Below are positions 28,068-37,015 of a stretch of DNA of 64,000 bases, piece after piece. Position numbers and translations under genes: made by a program. Origin of the DNA: Paenibacillus thermotolerans (GTDB taxonomy: Bacteria; Bacillota; Bacilli; Paenibacillales; YIM-B00363). The stretch covers positions 94,303 through 158,302 of the forward strand of contig NZ_JAQZSG010000009.1 in NCBI RefSeq assembly GCF_028745515.1. The letters run 5' to 3'. Positions within the stretch are counted from its first letter, which is position 1. Every line of letters starts with the position of its first letter. The notes under the pieces were generated by a model. It saw only the letters and a program-made list of their open reading frames with translations. It searched no databases and was not told the DNA's origin.

Positions 28068-29822
28068 GTGAAAAACTATCGCTTCAAGTGGCCAATTCTG
28101 CTCTTCGCCGCTTTGCTCGTTTTTGTGCCATGTTCACAACGCTCCGCAGATGCAGCAATTCCGGCGGTAAAGAAATATCAATTGTATGCGACAGACGGTT
28201 ACCTCACGCTACCGGACGGCAAACAGGTTTATGTGTGGGGTTACAGTCTAAAAAATGAACCCGGAAGCGCTTTGTATCCATCCCCGACGCTGGAAGTGAA
28301 CGAGGGAGATCAAGTGGAAATCACCCTTACCAATATCGGGCCACTGAAGAAAGGGATAAAGAAATTGGCCCATACCATCCACTGGCACGGACTTGACACG
28401 AATCAGCAAAACGACGGGGTCCCCCATACATCGCTAGCGATCCAGGTCGGTGAATCGTTCACTTACAAATTTACAGCGGGACATGCAGGCACCTATTTTT
28501 ACCACTGTCACGTAGATACGATCGAACATTTGCAGATGGGAATGTTTGGCGCATTCATTGTGAAAGCCAAAGACGGCGTCAACCAGGCTTGGACAGGAGG
28601 GCCCGCTTATGACAAAGATTACGTATTCGTCGTGAACGAAATCGATCCGGTTTGGCACAGAGCGGTAGAAGAAGGGAAAGCTTATGACCGGACTTCTTTT
28701 AACCCTAAGTACTGGACTATCAACGGCAAGTCGTATCCGGATACGGAGGAAACCTCCTCTACCATGATCGAAGGCAAGGTCGGGCAAACCGTACTAATCC
28801 GAATCATTAATTCAGGGTACCAGCCGCATAGCTTTCATATGCATGGTTTTCATTTTGACGTCGTCGCATCCGACGGCAGGCCGCTGCCCCAGGCGACCCG
28901 GAAAGATACCATTCTGATCGGCCCGGGAGAACGGTACGATCTTCTAGTTACATTCGACCAGGACGGTATGTTTCCCCTGCACAGTCATAATATCGTCGAT
29001 AACACCAATAACGGGGTGTATCCCGGAGGTCTCCATACCATGATGAACGTAAGGGCAAATTCCGAAGCCATGGAGACCAAAACGATTGTTCTGCGCAAGG
29101 GGCAAAATACGGCTACTGTCGACGGCAAAGAAGTGAAGATGCCGCAACCCGTCCTCAATCTGCTAGGGTACAACTATGTTCCTTTGCGGTTTATTGCGGA
29201 TCAAATGAATGCTGAACTGAAGTGGAATGATAAGGAACAATCCGTAACTTACAAAGCCGGCGAAACGTCCATTCAGTTTTGGATCAATAAGCAGCAGGCA
29301 TTGGTTAATGACAGGGTAATCAACATAACGGCGGTCCCTAAACAAATAAACGGCTACTTTATGCTGCCGGTACGGTTTTTGTCGGAACAACTGCACGCCC
29401 GTATCGAAACGGACAATGCAACCGGCAATATCATTTTGACTGTACCTACAAACGTTCCGCAGCCGGCCCTCGAGTCTGTTAAGAACGGTCATGATCATCA
29501 CGGATCCGACACGGACAGCGGAAGTTCATCTCAAAGCGGCGACATTCCTTCCGAACCGCTTGGCAGCATTGATCCTTTAACCGTAGAGATTCGTAAAGGC
29601 GAGTTCGTCCCTAACAAGCTCACAGTAAAAAAAGGGCAAACCGTCACTTGGGTCAATAAGGACACCGACATCCATACGGTATATGACCTCACGGATGTAT
29701 TTCAAAGCAAAAACCTGCTGTCGAACGACATATTCACATTCCAGTTCATGACGGAGGGCAGCTATACGTATTATTGCTCGACCCACCCGATCATGCAGGG
29801 GGAAATCGTAGTCACCGAATAG
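28068..29822 (+). CDS. Exported multicopper oxidase fused to a stalk domain and a cupredoxin domain
   Basis: A 584-residue protein with a signal peptide (about 1-30). Two MCO domains (38-330) contain the copper motifs HWHG (105-108), YHCH (145-148) with downstream His and Met, HSFHMHG (254-260) and LHSH (304-307). Next come a copper amine oxidase N-like stalk (about 340-458), a His/Ser-rich linker and a C-terminal plastocyanin-like domain with His536, Cys570, His573 and Met576. It likely oxidises copper(I), nitrite-type or phenolic substrates outside the cell and passes electrons to or from the cupredoxin domain or the partner at 26711. The start is GTG 28068 with AGAGGAG upstream. The fused layout is unusual for an MCO. 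Confidence 0.85.
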   Translation: MKNYRFKWPILLFAALLVFVPCSQRSADAAIPAVKKYQLYATDGYLTLPDGKQVYVWGYSLKNEPGSALYPSPTLEVNEGDQVEITLTNIGPLKKGIKKLAHTIHWHGLDTNQQNDGVPHTSLAIQVGESFTYKFTAGHAGTYFYHCHVDTIEHLQMGMFGAFIVKAKDGVNQAWTGGPAYDKDYVFVVNEIDPVWHRAVEEGKAYDRTSFNPKYWTINGKSYPDTEETSSTMIEGKVGQTVLIRIINSGYQPHSFHMHGFHFDVVASDGRPLPQATRKDTILIGPGERYDLLVTFDQDGMFPLHSHNIVDNTNNGVYPGGLHTMMNVRANSEAMETKTIVLRKGQNTATVDGKEVKMPQPVLNLLGYNYVPLRFIADQMNAELKWNDKEQSVTYKAGETSIQFWINKQQALVNDRVINITAVPKQINGYFMLPVRFLSEQLHARIETDNATGNIILTVPTNVPQPALESVKNGHDHHGSDTDSGSSSQSGDIPSEPLGSIDPLTVEIRKGEFVPNKLTVKKGQTVTWVNKDTDIHTVYDLTDVFQSKNLLSNDIFTFQFMTEGSYTYYCSTHPIMQGEIVVTE

Positions 29823-29873
29823 TTATCCGCTACACATCAGATAGATAACTTTATTTTCACAATACACCAAAGG

Positions 29874-29902
29874 CTGCCGATATGCTCGGCGGTCATTTTT
29901 TT
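29874..29902 (+). terminator. Intrinsic terminator after the multicopper oxidase
   Basis: The 7-base stem 29874-29880/29886-29892 is followed by seven T residues at 29896-29902. Confidence 0.85.
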
Positions 29903-29970
29903 GCTGAAACATTTAATTACATTTCTTATCATATGTATATTTAAGGACGCTAATGAAAGGAGGAGGTTAG

Positions 29971-30393
29971 TTGCTTTGGATCTTATGGCTCACTTTGGCT
30001 GCATTGTTTGTGCTTATTGAGCTGCAAACGGGGACTTTTTATTTCGTGCTTCTAGCGGTTGCAGCAATTTTCTCAATGTCCTCCGATCTTCTAGGCCTCC
30101 CCTTTTTAATTCAATGCTTCACTTTTACAGTCGTAACTTTACTAATGTATGTCTTCCTATTACCGCTCCTTCGCAAAACGATTCCCTCATCTAAAGCTTT
30201 GGTCCAGCAAACAACGGATAAACTGTTAGGTCACGAGGCATTCGTTATTCAGGATATCATTCCCGGTGAAGTAGGAATGGTAAAAATTAATGGAGAAGTT
30301 TGGTCTGCAATTTCAGATGAGTTCATTTGTATGGGAGAAAAAGTGAAAATCATTGAGGTTCGGGTGACTAAATTATTTGTAAAAAAGGAGTAG
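29971..30393 (+). CDS. NfeD family membrane protein (short form)
   Basis: A 140-residue protein with two to three hydrophobic helices in the first 70 residues and a C-terminal OB-fold-like beta domain (about 80-140, with GHEAFVIQDIIPGEVGMVKINGEVW). This is the short NfeD type without a protease domain. NfeD proteins sit in the membrane beside SPFH (flotillin/stomatin) partners and help organise membrane microdomains, and the next gene is such a partner, 6 bases downstream. The TTG start at 29971 follows a very strong AAAGGAGGAGG site. Confidence 0.85.
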   Translation: MLWILWLTLAALFVLIELQTGTFYFVLLAVAAIFSMSSDLLGLPFLIQCFTFTVVTLLMYVFLLPLLRKTIPSSKALVQQTTDKLLGHEAFVIQDIIPGEVGMVKINGEVWSAISDEFICMGEKVKIIEVRVTKLFVKKE

Positions 30394-30399
30394 GTCGGT

Positions 30400-31329
30400 A
30401 TGGTCGGTTTCATTGTATTTATCATTATTTTTGCTGTTGTGATAACTATCGTTGCGAAAGGGATTCGGATTATCCCCCAACAAACTGTAGCAATAGTGGA
30501 GAGACTTGGGAAATACAATAAAACGTTACATGCAGGGGTAAATTTGATTATCCCGATCATTGACAAAATACGAACTCGTCACAATCTTCGCATGCATCAG
30601 GAAACAGTGCCTTCACAATCTGTAATTACGAAGGATAATGTTGCGATCGGTGTAGAACTTGCAACATTTTTTACGGTTGTGGATCCAAAACTGGCGACAT
30701 ACGGGATAGCTAACTATGTTGAAGGAATACATAATATTGTTGCTTCCGCCCTTCGAGCTACAATCGGTAAGATGGAACTGGATGAAATACTATCTAACCG
30801 CGACCGCATTCAAGCTGATTTAAGACTGGTGTTGGATAATGCGTCGGAAAATTGGGGCGTTCGAATTGATAGGGTAGAAGTGCTTCAATTAGCAATTCCA
30901 TCGGATATTCAGAATTCAATGGAAAAGCAAATGAGAGCTGAAAGGGAAAAACGAGCTAATATATTGCAGGCGGAAGGGGAAAAGCAAGCTACAGTACTGC
31001 GAGCGGAAGCGCAGAGAGCCGCCGTAGTACTTGCGGCTGAAGCGGAGAAACAACGGCAAATTCTTGATGCAGAAGCAAAACAAAAAGCCCAGGAACTAGA
31101 AGCCCATGGGAAAGCCGAAGCAATAAAACTTGTAGCTGAAGCGGAACGAGCCAGGATTGAAGCAATAAAGCAAGCGGGTCTCGATTCTCAAATATTGGCC
31201 TATAAATCATTTGAAGCCCTCGGGCAAATGGCAGAAGGTAAAGCGTCGACAATATTTATTCCAACGGAAGCAGTAAACGCACTTGGATCCATTGGGATGA
31301 TCGGCAAAATATTTGATGTGAACCGGTAA
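30400..31329 (+). CDS. SPFH domain (stomatin/prohibitin-like) membrane protein
   Basis: A 309-residue protein. One N-terminal membrane helix (about 2-23) precedes an SPFH domain (about 24-185) with VAIVERLGKYNKTLHAGVNL and the WGVRIDRVEVLQLAIP segment. An Ala/Glu/Lys-rich coiled coil (about 180-265) and a short hydrophobic tail follow. It resembles QmcA/stomatin-type proteins that oligomerise at the membrane and modulate proteases or transport. It is paired with NfeD immediately upstream (AAAAGGAG overlaps the end of that gene) and followed by a terminator, so the two form a complete operon. Confidence 0.9.
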   Translation: MVGFIVFIIIFAVVITIVAKGIRIIPQQTVAIVERLGKYNKTLHAGVNLIIPIIDKIRTRHNLRMHQETVPSQSVITKDNVAIGVELATFFTVVDPKLATYGIANYVEGIHNIVASALRATIGKMELDEILSNRDRIQADLRLVLDNASENWGVRIDRVEVLQLAIPSDIQNSMEKQMRAEREKRANILQAEGEKQATVLRAEAQRAAVVLAAEAEKQRQILDAEAKQKAQELEAHGKAEAIKLVAEAERARIEAIKQAGLDSQILAYKSFEALGQMAEGKASTIFIPTEAVNALGSIGMIGKIFDVNR

Positions 31330-31372
31330 ATTGCGACATCAGGAGAAGCCTAAAGAAGAACTATCTCACTAA

Positions 31373-31406
31373 AATAACCCCGGCCAATTAGGTCGGGGTT
31401 ATTTTT
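31373..31406 (+). terminator. Terminator of the nfeD-SPFH operon
   Basis: A long GC-rich stem formed around 31373-31385 and 31391-31403, then a T-tract. It may also serve the converging SDR gene. Confidence 0.85.
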
Positions 31407-31416
31407 CTCTTCAGCT

Positions 31417-32217
31417 TCAACGATGTTTATTTAAGGCTATATCCATGTTCGACTCCGGAATTGTGCCCCTTACGGTCCAACCTCCATCAACAAAAAACAG
31501 TTGTCCAGTCATATAAGCAGAATCATCAGAGGCTAAAAATACTGCTGGTCCCACCATATCTTCCGGGTCGCCGGTTCTTCCTAGCGGAACCATCGCGCCC
31601 CAAGTGCTTTTATAACTAGGGTCATCCTGCAGATTACGATCCACATTCGTAGCCCCCGGCCCAAAGGCATTGACCCTGATGTTGTAAGGCGCAAGCTCCA
31701 CCGCCATCTGCTTGGTCATAGCATGGATACCACCTTTGCTGCTTGCGTACGCGATAAGATTTTTCACGCCGAGTTCCGCGCAAATGGTTGAGATATTTAC
31801 AATACTGCCGCCTGCGGCTATCTTCATCATCCTGGCCGCCTCAAGGGAGCAAAAAAACGTCCCCTTTAAGTTGGTGTCGATAACTTGATCCCACTTTTCT
31901 TCCTTCATTTCGAACAAATCCGTCCAACCAGTAATACCGGCGTTATTGATCAGAACGTCCAGTGTCCCGAAATTTTCAGCTATCATTCTGAACATATCTT
32001 TGATTTTTCCTACATCGGAGATGTCCGCCTGTACCGCGAATGATTTGCGCCCCATTGTTGTAATTTCATCCACAACCTCGTCGGCTCCTGCCTTGTCTGT
32101 GTTATAGTTTACGGCCACGTGCGCGCCTTCTCTTGCCATGCCCAACGCGATGGCCTTGCCGATCCCTTTGCTTGCACCTGTTACCAGTACGTACTTATCC
32201 CGCAATTTCATATTCAT
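31417..32217 (-). CDS. SDR family oxidoreductase (glucose 1-dehydrogenase-like)
   Basis: A 266-residue classical SDR with TGASKGIG near residue 14, NNAG near 92, a catalytic Ser in IVNIST and YASSK. It ends in TGQLFFVDGGW and a short extra tail. The overall look is of glucose 1-dehydrogenase/3-oxoacyl reductase-type enzymes using NAD(P). It is a single-gene unit on the minus strand, divergent from the Gfo/Idh/MocA gene, which suggests both act on sugars or inositols. GAAAGGAAAG precedes the ATG at 32217; an ATG at 32211 is also possible. Confidence 0.85.
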   Translation of the reverse strand: MNMKLRDKYVLVTGASKGIGKAIALGMAREGAHVAVNYNTDKAGADEVVDEITTMGRKSFAVQADISDVGKIKDMFRMIAENFGTLDVLINNAGITGWTDLFEMKEEKWDQVIDTNLKGTFFCSLEAARMMKIAAGGSIVNISTICAELGVKNLIAYASSKGGIHAMTKQMAVELAPYNIRVNAFGPGATNVDRNLQDDPSYKSTWGAMVPLGRTGDPEDMVGPAVFLASDDSAYMTGQLFFVDGGWTVRGTIPESNMDIALNKHR

Positions 32218-32439
32218 CTTTCCTTTCTATATGAATTCTTTCATTTTCAATTACTACGCTTTGATTCAATTCTATGAACCCTCCTCCATTTTTCTTCCAT
32301 TGTTTGTTCAATTTACTGTTAAACAATGACCGGATTAGTTCATATGAATGAACAGGTATCGGAATGCGTATTTATCATTTTAGAGGGGATTAGATAGTTC
32401 GCGTAAAAGCTCTGCATAGAAACTAGGAGGTGTTATGAA

Positions 32440-33630
32440 ATGAAAGAAAAGAAGAAAATACGTGTCGGTATGATTGGGTACAAATTTATGGGCAAGGCCC
32501 ATAGCCATGCCTATCGAGATATTCCCTTTTATATGGGTTTAGAAGCCGAACCGGTCCTACAAGCGATCGCAGGAAGGGATGAGAACGCTGTGAAGGAGGC
32601 GGCCCTCAAAATGGGCTGGGCTTCCTGGGAAACAGATTGGCGAAAATTGATCGAGCGTGAGGATATAGATTTGGTTGATATCGGAACCCCAAATAATGTC
32701 CATGCGGAAATGGCGATCGCAGCGTTGGAAGCGGGTAAGCATGTAGTCTGCGAAAAACCGTTGGCCATGAACGCGAAAGAAGCGTTCAAGATGTACAAAG
32801 CTGCAGTAAAATCCGGTAAGGTCCATATGATCTCGCATAATTATCGGTATGTGCCGGCCGTACAGATGGCTAAGCAGATGATCGAGAAGGGATTGATTGG
32901 AACGATCCGCCATTTCCGGGGTGTTTATCTTCAAGATTGGATCACGGATCCAAATTTCCCGCTGATCTGGCGGTTACGTAAGGAGGTATGCGGCTCGGGA
33001 GCGCTCGGGGATCTGCTTGCGCACTCCTTGGATTTAGCACGATTTCTCGTTGGGGAGATCAGCAAAGTATCGGCTACTATGAGTACTTTCATCCCGCAAA
33101 GACCTATTGGTGATATGACAGGCGGTCTTAACGCCAAGGTTTCCGGCGACATTATGGGGGAAGTAGACGTGGATGATGCGGTTGCCTGTTTGGCTCAGTT
33201 CGAGAATGGGGCAATGGGTGTATTTGAAGCGAGCCGATTCGCTTTGGGCAACCGAAACGGCAACCGTTTCGAAATAAACGGGTCGAAGGGATCCATCCGT
33301 TGGGATATGGAGAACATGAACAACCTGCAGGTATTCCTAGAGAGTGACTCTGCAGGACTGCAGGGATTTCGAACGATAAACTGCACCGAAGAGGCTCACC
33401 CTTTTGCAAGAGCCTATTGGCCGGCGGGACATATTATCGGTTATGAACATACGTTTATTAATTTACTTTCCGAGTTGATTCGCGGAATTGAGGCCGGCGA
33501 ATGCCCTACTCCCAATTTCGAGGACGGTATGGCTAATCAAGTAGTGTTGGATTGTATCGCGGACTCCGCGAGTTCAGGCAAGTGGGTTGCTGTACCTAAA
33601 AAGGAAGAGTGGGAAGCGCTGTTTGTTTAA
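32440..33630 (+). CDS. Gfo/Idh/MocA family oxidoreductase
   Basis: A 396-residue NAD(P)-dependent sugar oxidoreductase. The N-terminal Rossmann fold begins VGMIGYKFMGKAHSHAY, the conserved catalytic CEKPLAMN is at about 107-114, and the GDLLAHSLDLARFLVG helix supplies the second catalytic His. The family oxidises sugars, inositols or their phosphates. The start is ATG 32440, 9 bases after AGGAGG; an ATG at 32435 is out of frame. It is divergent from an SDR and convergent with a GntR/LacI-type regulator. The specific substrate is not evident. Confidence 0.87.
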   Translation: MKEKKKIRVGMIGYKFMGKAHSHAYRDIPFYMGLEAEPVLQAIAGRDENAVKEAALKMGWASWETDWRKLIEREDIDLVDIGTPNNVHAEMAIAALEAGKHVVCEKPLAMNAKEAFKMYKAAVKSGKVHMISHNYRYVPAVQMAKQMIEKGLIGTIRHFRGVYLQDWITDPNFPLIWRLRKEVCGSGALGDLLAHSLDLARFLVGEISKVSATMSTFIPQRPIGDMTGGLNAKVSGDIMGEVDVDDAVACLAQFENGAMGVFEASRFALGNRNGNRFEINGSKGSIRWDMENMNNLQVFLESDSAGLQGFRTINCTEEAHPFARAYWPAGHIIGYEHTFINLLSELIRGIEAGECPTPNFEDGMANQVVLDCIADSASSGKWVAVPKKEEWEALFV

Positions 33631-33657
33631 AGGGGCCGACCCTCAAAAAAAGTTGAA

Positions 33658-33683
33658 GACCCACAGTGTTCCCGCTGTGGGTC
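33658..33683. terminator. Hairpin between converging genes
   Basis: A 9-base perfect stem, 33658-33666 with 33675-33683. T-rich sequence lies on both sides: a weak CATTTCTGTCTTT run on plus, and a T-run on minus fourteen or so bases away. Probable two-way terminator. Confidence 0.6.
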
Positions 33684-33744
33684 CATTTCTGTCTTTCGAA
33701 TCACGATCAAAATGTTGTCTCAAGACGTATTGAGTGAAGTCGGA

Positions 33745-34887
33745 TCAATTGCGTGCGGTTACTTTAGGCGAACAAGTTGACTGACGTGTAATAATTGCTG
33801 TCTCCAGCACAATCTGACGGATTTCTTTCGCAGCATAATCGTTCTCGAACAGAAGTTTCACTGCCTGTTCACCCATCTTAGAGAAATTCTGAGTAACCGT
33901 TGTAAGAGGGACTTCGAGATACTCGCAAAATGGCAAATTATCAAATCCGGTAATGGAAAGCTCATCAGGTACTTTGATGCCTAGCGATAAAGCTTCCTTC
34001 ATTACTTTCTTGGCTGTCATATCATTGATACACACGATGGCAGTCGGAGCATATTTTCCAAGAGACATAAGGTTTACTATTGTTTTTCGTATTTTCTCCT
34101 GTTCATCTTTAGGGCTATCCATGCGCTCTAATGCAATATCAGCGACCCACGCTTCGTGGAAACGAAGTTCCGAGCCGACAAGAGCCTGATAATAACCCTC
34201 AATGCGCCGCTTAATAGAAGTCGCTTCCTTAATTTGACTGCCGACTAAGGCGATATTCCGATGTCCTAAATCAATTAAATACTTTACTATATCATGAATT
34301 CCTTGGTAATTATCGGAAACTACACTTGGCAACTGTAAATATTCGATATTTCGATCGATCACGACGAAAGGGAATCGCGAAATAAGCATGTCAGCGAATA
34401 GATCAAGGTTTGCACAGCTGTTGACTGGATACACGATCATCCCGTGTATTTTATCATTCCTGAGCTGGTGAATGATTTCCCTTTCTTTATGTACATTGTA
34501 TGAGGTGTTATGGAATGTGACGTAATACCCACGCTCTTTGGCCTCCTTCTCAGCCCCTCGCAATATGCTATATCCAATGTTCTCCTCGTAGGGAAGAATC
34601 ACTGAAATAATAGGCAGCTGCCCTCCGAAAGAAAGGTTGGGGTACGAATCGGTTCCTGCCGCTACTGTTTCTTGTGGTAAATGCACGAATGTCCCCTTGC
34701 CTTTCACTCTTGTGACTAGGCCTAATTGCTCCAATTCTTTTACTGCCCTTGTTACGGTAATACGGCTAACCGTGAATAGCTCGGACATCTCGAATTCCGA
34801 GGGAAGCCGATCCCCATGTTTTAAGGATCCAAGGATAATTTCTTGTCTATAATGTTCGAAGATGCGCTGATATAAAGGAATCGCCAT
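33745..34887 (-). CDS. GntR-type HTH regulator with LacI-like sugar-binding domain
   Basis: A 380-residue regulator. An N-terminal winged helix of the GntR type (about 1-70, LPSEFEMSELFTVSRITVTRAV) is joined to a LacI/periplasmic-binding-protein effector domain (about 90-370), containing VVIDRNIEYLQLPSVVSDN, DLGHRNIALVG and SITGFDNLPFCEYLEVPLTTV. This is the AraR layout. It is divergent from the sugar ABC transporter genes starting at 35083, so it is probably their local repressor, relieved by a sugar. AGAGGTAATATAAC precedes the ATG at 34887. No certain operator was identified beyond the cre box between the two genes. Confidence 0.87.
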   Translation of the reverse strand: MAIPLYQRIFEHYRQEIILGSLKHGDRLPSEFEMSELFTVSRITVTRAVKELEQLGLVTRVKGKGTFVHLPQETVAAGTDSYPNLSFGGQLPIISVILPYEENIGYSILRGAEKEAKERGYYVTFHNTSYNVHKEREIIHQLRNDKIHGMIVYPVNSCANLDLFADMLISRFPFVVIDRNIEYLQLPSVVSDNYQGIHDIVKYLIDLGHRNIALVGSQIKEATSIKRRIEGYYQALVGSELRFHEAWVADIALERMDSPKDEQEKIRKTIVNLMSLGKYAPTAIVCINDMTAKKVMKEALSLGIKVPDELSITGFDNLPFCEYLEVPLTTVTQNFSKMGEQAVKLLFENDYAAKEIRQIVLETAIITRQSTCSPKVTARN

Positions 34888-34965
34888 GTTATATTACCTC
34901 TGATTTCCAAGTTTGAGGATTCATCCTGATATATCATATGGGCGCTTAAATAAATTATTACTTGC

Positions 34966-34980
34966 TTGCAAGCGATTCCA
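34966..34980. promoter_or_regulatory. cre box (CcpA site) before the first sugar ABC operon
   Basis: TTGCAAGCGATTCCA matches all fixed positions of the consensus WTGNAANCGNWWNCA. It lies between the divergent GntR/LacI-type regulator and the ABC permease gene, which fits carbon catabolite control of either or both. Confidence 0.7.
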
Positions 34981-35082
34981 AAAAGCATGCATATCGAGAA
35001 AAATAAGGCAATATATATCATCTTAAACAGTTGGTTTGTTGCTGCTATATCTGCATTTGAAAGTAATGATCGGGGTGATGAA

Positions 35083-36006
35083 ATGGGGGCGGTTCGCGGG
35101 AATAGGGGGACATTGCGTGCAAGAATGTGGAAAGCGCGATATTACTATTTGCTTATACTGCCGACGATTGTTTATTTCATCATAGTTGCTTACCTGCCAT
35201 TCGCCGGGCTGCAGATCGCGTTCAAGGATTTCCAAATTTACAAGGGGATTATGGCAAGTCCATGGGTTGGGTTTAAGCACTTCGTGGAAGTATTTACTTC
35301 TGTAAAATTTCCCCAGCTCTTGGAGAACACACTGCTTATCAGCTTGTACCGACTCATTTTTGGTTTTCCGGTTCCCATTTTATTTGCATTGCTGCTCAAC
35401 GAGGTTCGGCATTTATGGTTTAAGAAGACAATTCAGACGGTAACTTACTTTCCACATTTCTTGTCCTGGGTTGTATTTGCGGGGATTGTCTTTAATTTTA
35501 TCGGGCCGCTGGGGATCGTTAATTTATTTTTAAGGGACTTGGGATTGGAGCCGATTAATTTCCTAACTACTCCGGAATATTTCCGATCCATTCTTGTGCT
35601 GACAGGAATCCTTAAGGAATTTGGATGGGGAGCCATCATCTATTTGGCAGCATTGGCGGGGCTTGACCCCCAGCTTTATGAGGCTGCGAAAATTGACGGT
35701 GCCGCCAAGCTAAGGCAAATCTGGCACATTACGCTTCCTGGACTGCGTTCTACCATTGTTCTTCTGTTCATTCTTCAGCTAGGCCATATTCTGGATGCAG
35801 GCTTTGATCAGGTGTTTATGCTCTACAACGGCGCCGTGCTCCAAGTAGCGGATATCATCGATACGTACGTATACCGGGTCGGACTCCTTGAGGCACAGTA
35901 TGAGATGGCGACGGTCGTTGGATTGTTTAAAGGATTTGTCGGCATGGTGTTAATCGTAACGGCAAATAAAATCATCCGAAGATTGGGGGAAAAATCGTTA
36001 TGGTAA
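35083..36006 (+). CDS. Sugar ABC transporter permease, LplB type
   Basis: A 307-residue membrane protein with about six transmembrane helices and the cytoplasmic EAA loop YEAAKIDGAAKLRQIWHITL, which docks the ATPase. The type is LplB/YtcP-related, used by Paenibacillus for oligosaccharides and uronates. The ATG at 35083 is preferred, since GGGGTGATG is directly upstream and it gives the usual short basic N-terminus; an open frame further upstream lacks a ribosome site. The stop overlaps the next permease start by 7 bases. No ATPase gene is present, so a shared MsmX-type ATPase is expected elsewhere. Confidence 0.88.
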   Translation: MGAVRGNRGTLRARMWKARYYYLLILPTIVYFIIVAYLPFAGLQIAFKDFQIYKGIMASPWVGFKHFVEVFTSVKFPQLLENTLLISLYRLIFGFPVPILFALLLNEVRHLWFKKTIQTVTYFPHFLSWVVFAGIVFNFIGPLGIVNLFLRDLGLEPINFLTTPEYFRSILVLTGILKEFGWGAIIYLAALAGLDPQLYEAAKIDGAAKLRQIWHITLPGLRSTIVLLFILQLGHILDAGFDQVFMLYNGAVLQVADIIDTYVYRVGLLEAQYEMATVVGLFKGFVGMVLIVTANKIIRRLGEKSLW

Positions 36007-36950
36007 CAAGCAACGATACCCAATCTTTTGATTCATTGCCAAGCGAACGTCTGTTAAACAGCGCAGGAATCTTGGACAGAAATCCATGGTGGGCGCAATG
36101 GACCATTCATCTGATTCTTATCATCCTTGGCCTGATCACGCTAGTCCCAATGATGAATGTGTTCGCGATATCTTTAAGCGAAGCACATGCTATTTATCAA
36201 AATCCGATGATGATCGTTCCCCACTCATTTACCATTGAAGCCTACAAGTATATTTTTGAAACACCTGTATTAATAAAGTCCTTCGGCATTACTGTTTTCG
36301 TTACGGTTGTTGGAACCTTCCTAAATCTTCTCTTCACGATCACTTCAGCGTACGGATTGTCCAAGAACGATATTCCGGGGCACAGGTATTTAATGTGGAT
36401 TGTCATTATTCCGATGCTTTTCGGTGCGGGTCTTATCCCTACTTATCTGTTGCTTAAGGCTCTTGGATTAATCAATAGCATCTGGGTGCTTATTATTCCG
36501 GGACTCGTTGCGCCATTCAACTTGATATTAATGAGAAATTTCTTCTGGAGTATACCGGAGAGCTTGGAGGAATCGGCACGAATCGATGGGGCTTCGGATT
36601 TGCAAGTGTTATGGAGTATTATCGTGCCGTTATCCAAGCCTGTCATAGCCACCATCGGTTTGTTTTACGGCGTAGCACATTGGAATGACTTTTTTAATGG
36701 ATTGTTCTTTATTAATGACAATACGAAATGGCCGCTCCAGGTTGTACTTCGGTCCATCATCATCGACATGAACATGATGGGAATGGGATCGTCTACGACG
36801 CAAACACAAGATGTTACGCAGCTTGTTGTGACTCCGGAAAATATTAAGGCTGCTACGATCATCTTTGCTATTGTCCCTATTTTGGCTGTATATCCATTCC
36901 TCCAGAAGTATTTCGTGAAAGGTATCTTGTTAGGCTCTGTGAAAGGTTGA
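36000..36950 (+). CDS. Sugar ABC transporter permease, LplC/YtcP type
   Basis: A 316-residue second permease with about six membrane helices and the EAA loop ESARIDGASDLQVLWSIIVP. The sequence ends in KYFVKGILLGSVKG, a typical family ending. Its start overlaps the end of the first permease, so the two are translationally coupled and form the heterodimeric channel. The binding-protein gene follows 65 bases later. The imported sugar is not deducible, but the uronate-type enzymes downstream suggest a uronate-containing oligosaccharide. Confidence 0.88.
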   Translation: MVTSNDTQSFDSLPSERLLNSAGILDRNPWWAQWTIHLILIILGLITLVPMMNVFAISLSEAHAIYQNPMMIVPHSFTIEAYKYIFETPVLIKSFGITVFVTVVGTFLNLLFTITSAYGLSKNDIPGHRYLMWIVIIPMLFGAGLIPTYLLLKALGLINSIWVLIIPGLVAPFNLILMRNFFWSIPESLEESARIDGASDLQVLWSIIVPLSKPVIATIGLFYGVAHWNDFFNGLFFINDNTKWPLQVVLRSIIIDMNMMGMGSSTTQTQDVTQLVVTPENIKAATIIFAIVPILAVYPFLQKYFVKGILLGSVKG

Positions 36951-37015
36951 AGCGGTGGGGATTTCCTAAAGGGGAAATTTTCATAATTATATGGGCGGAG
37001 AGGTGAAGCGTTGCC

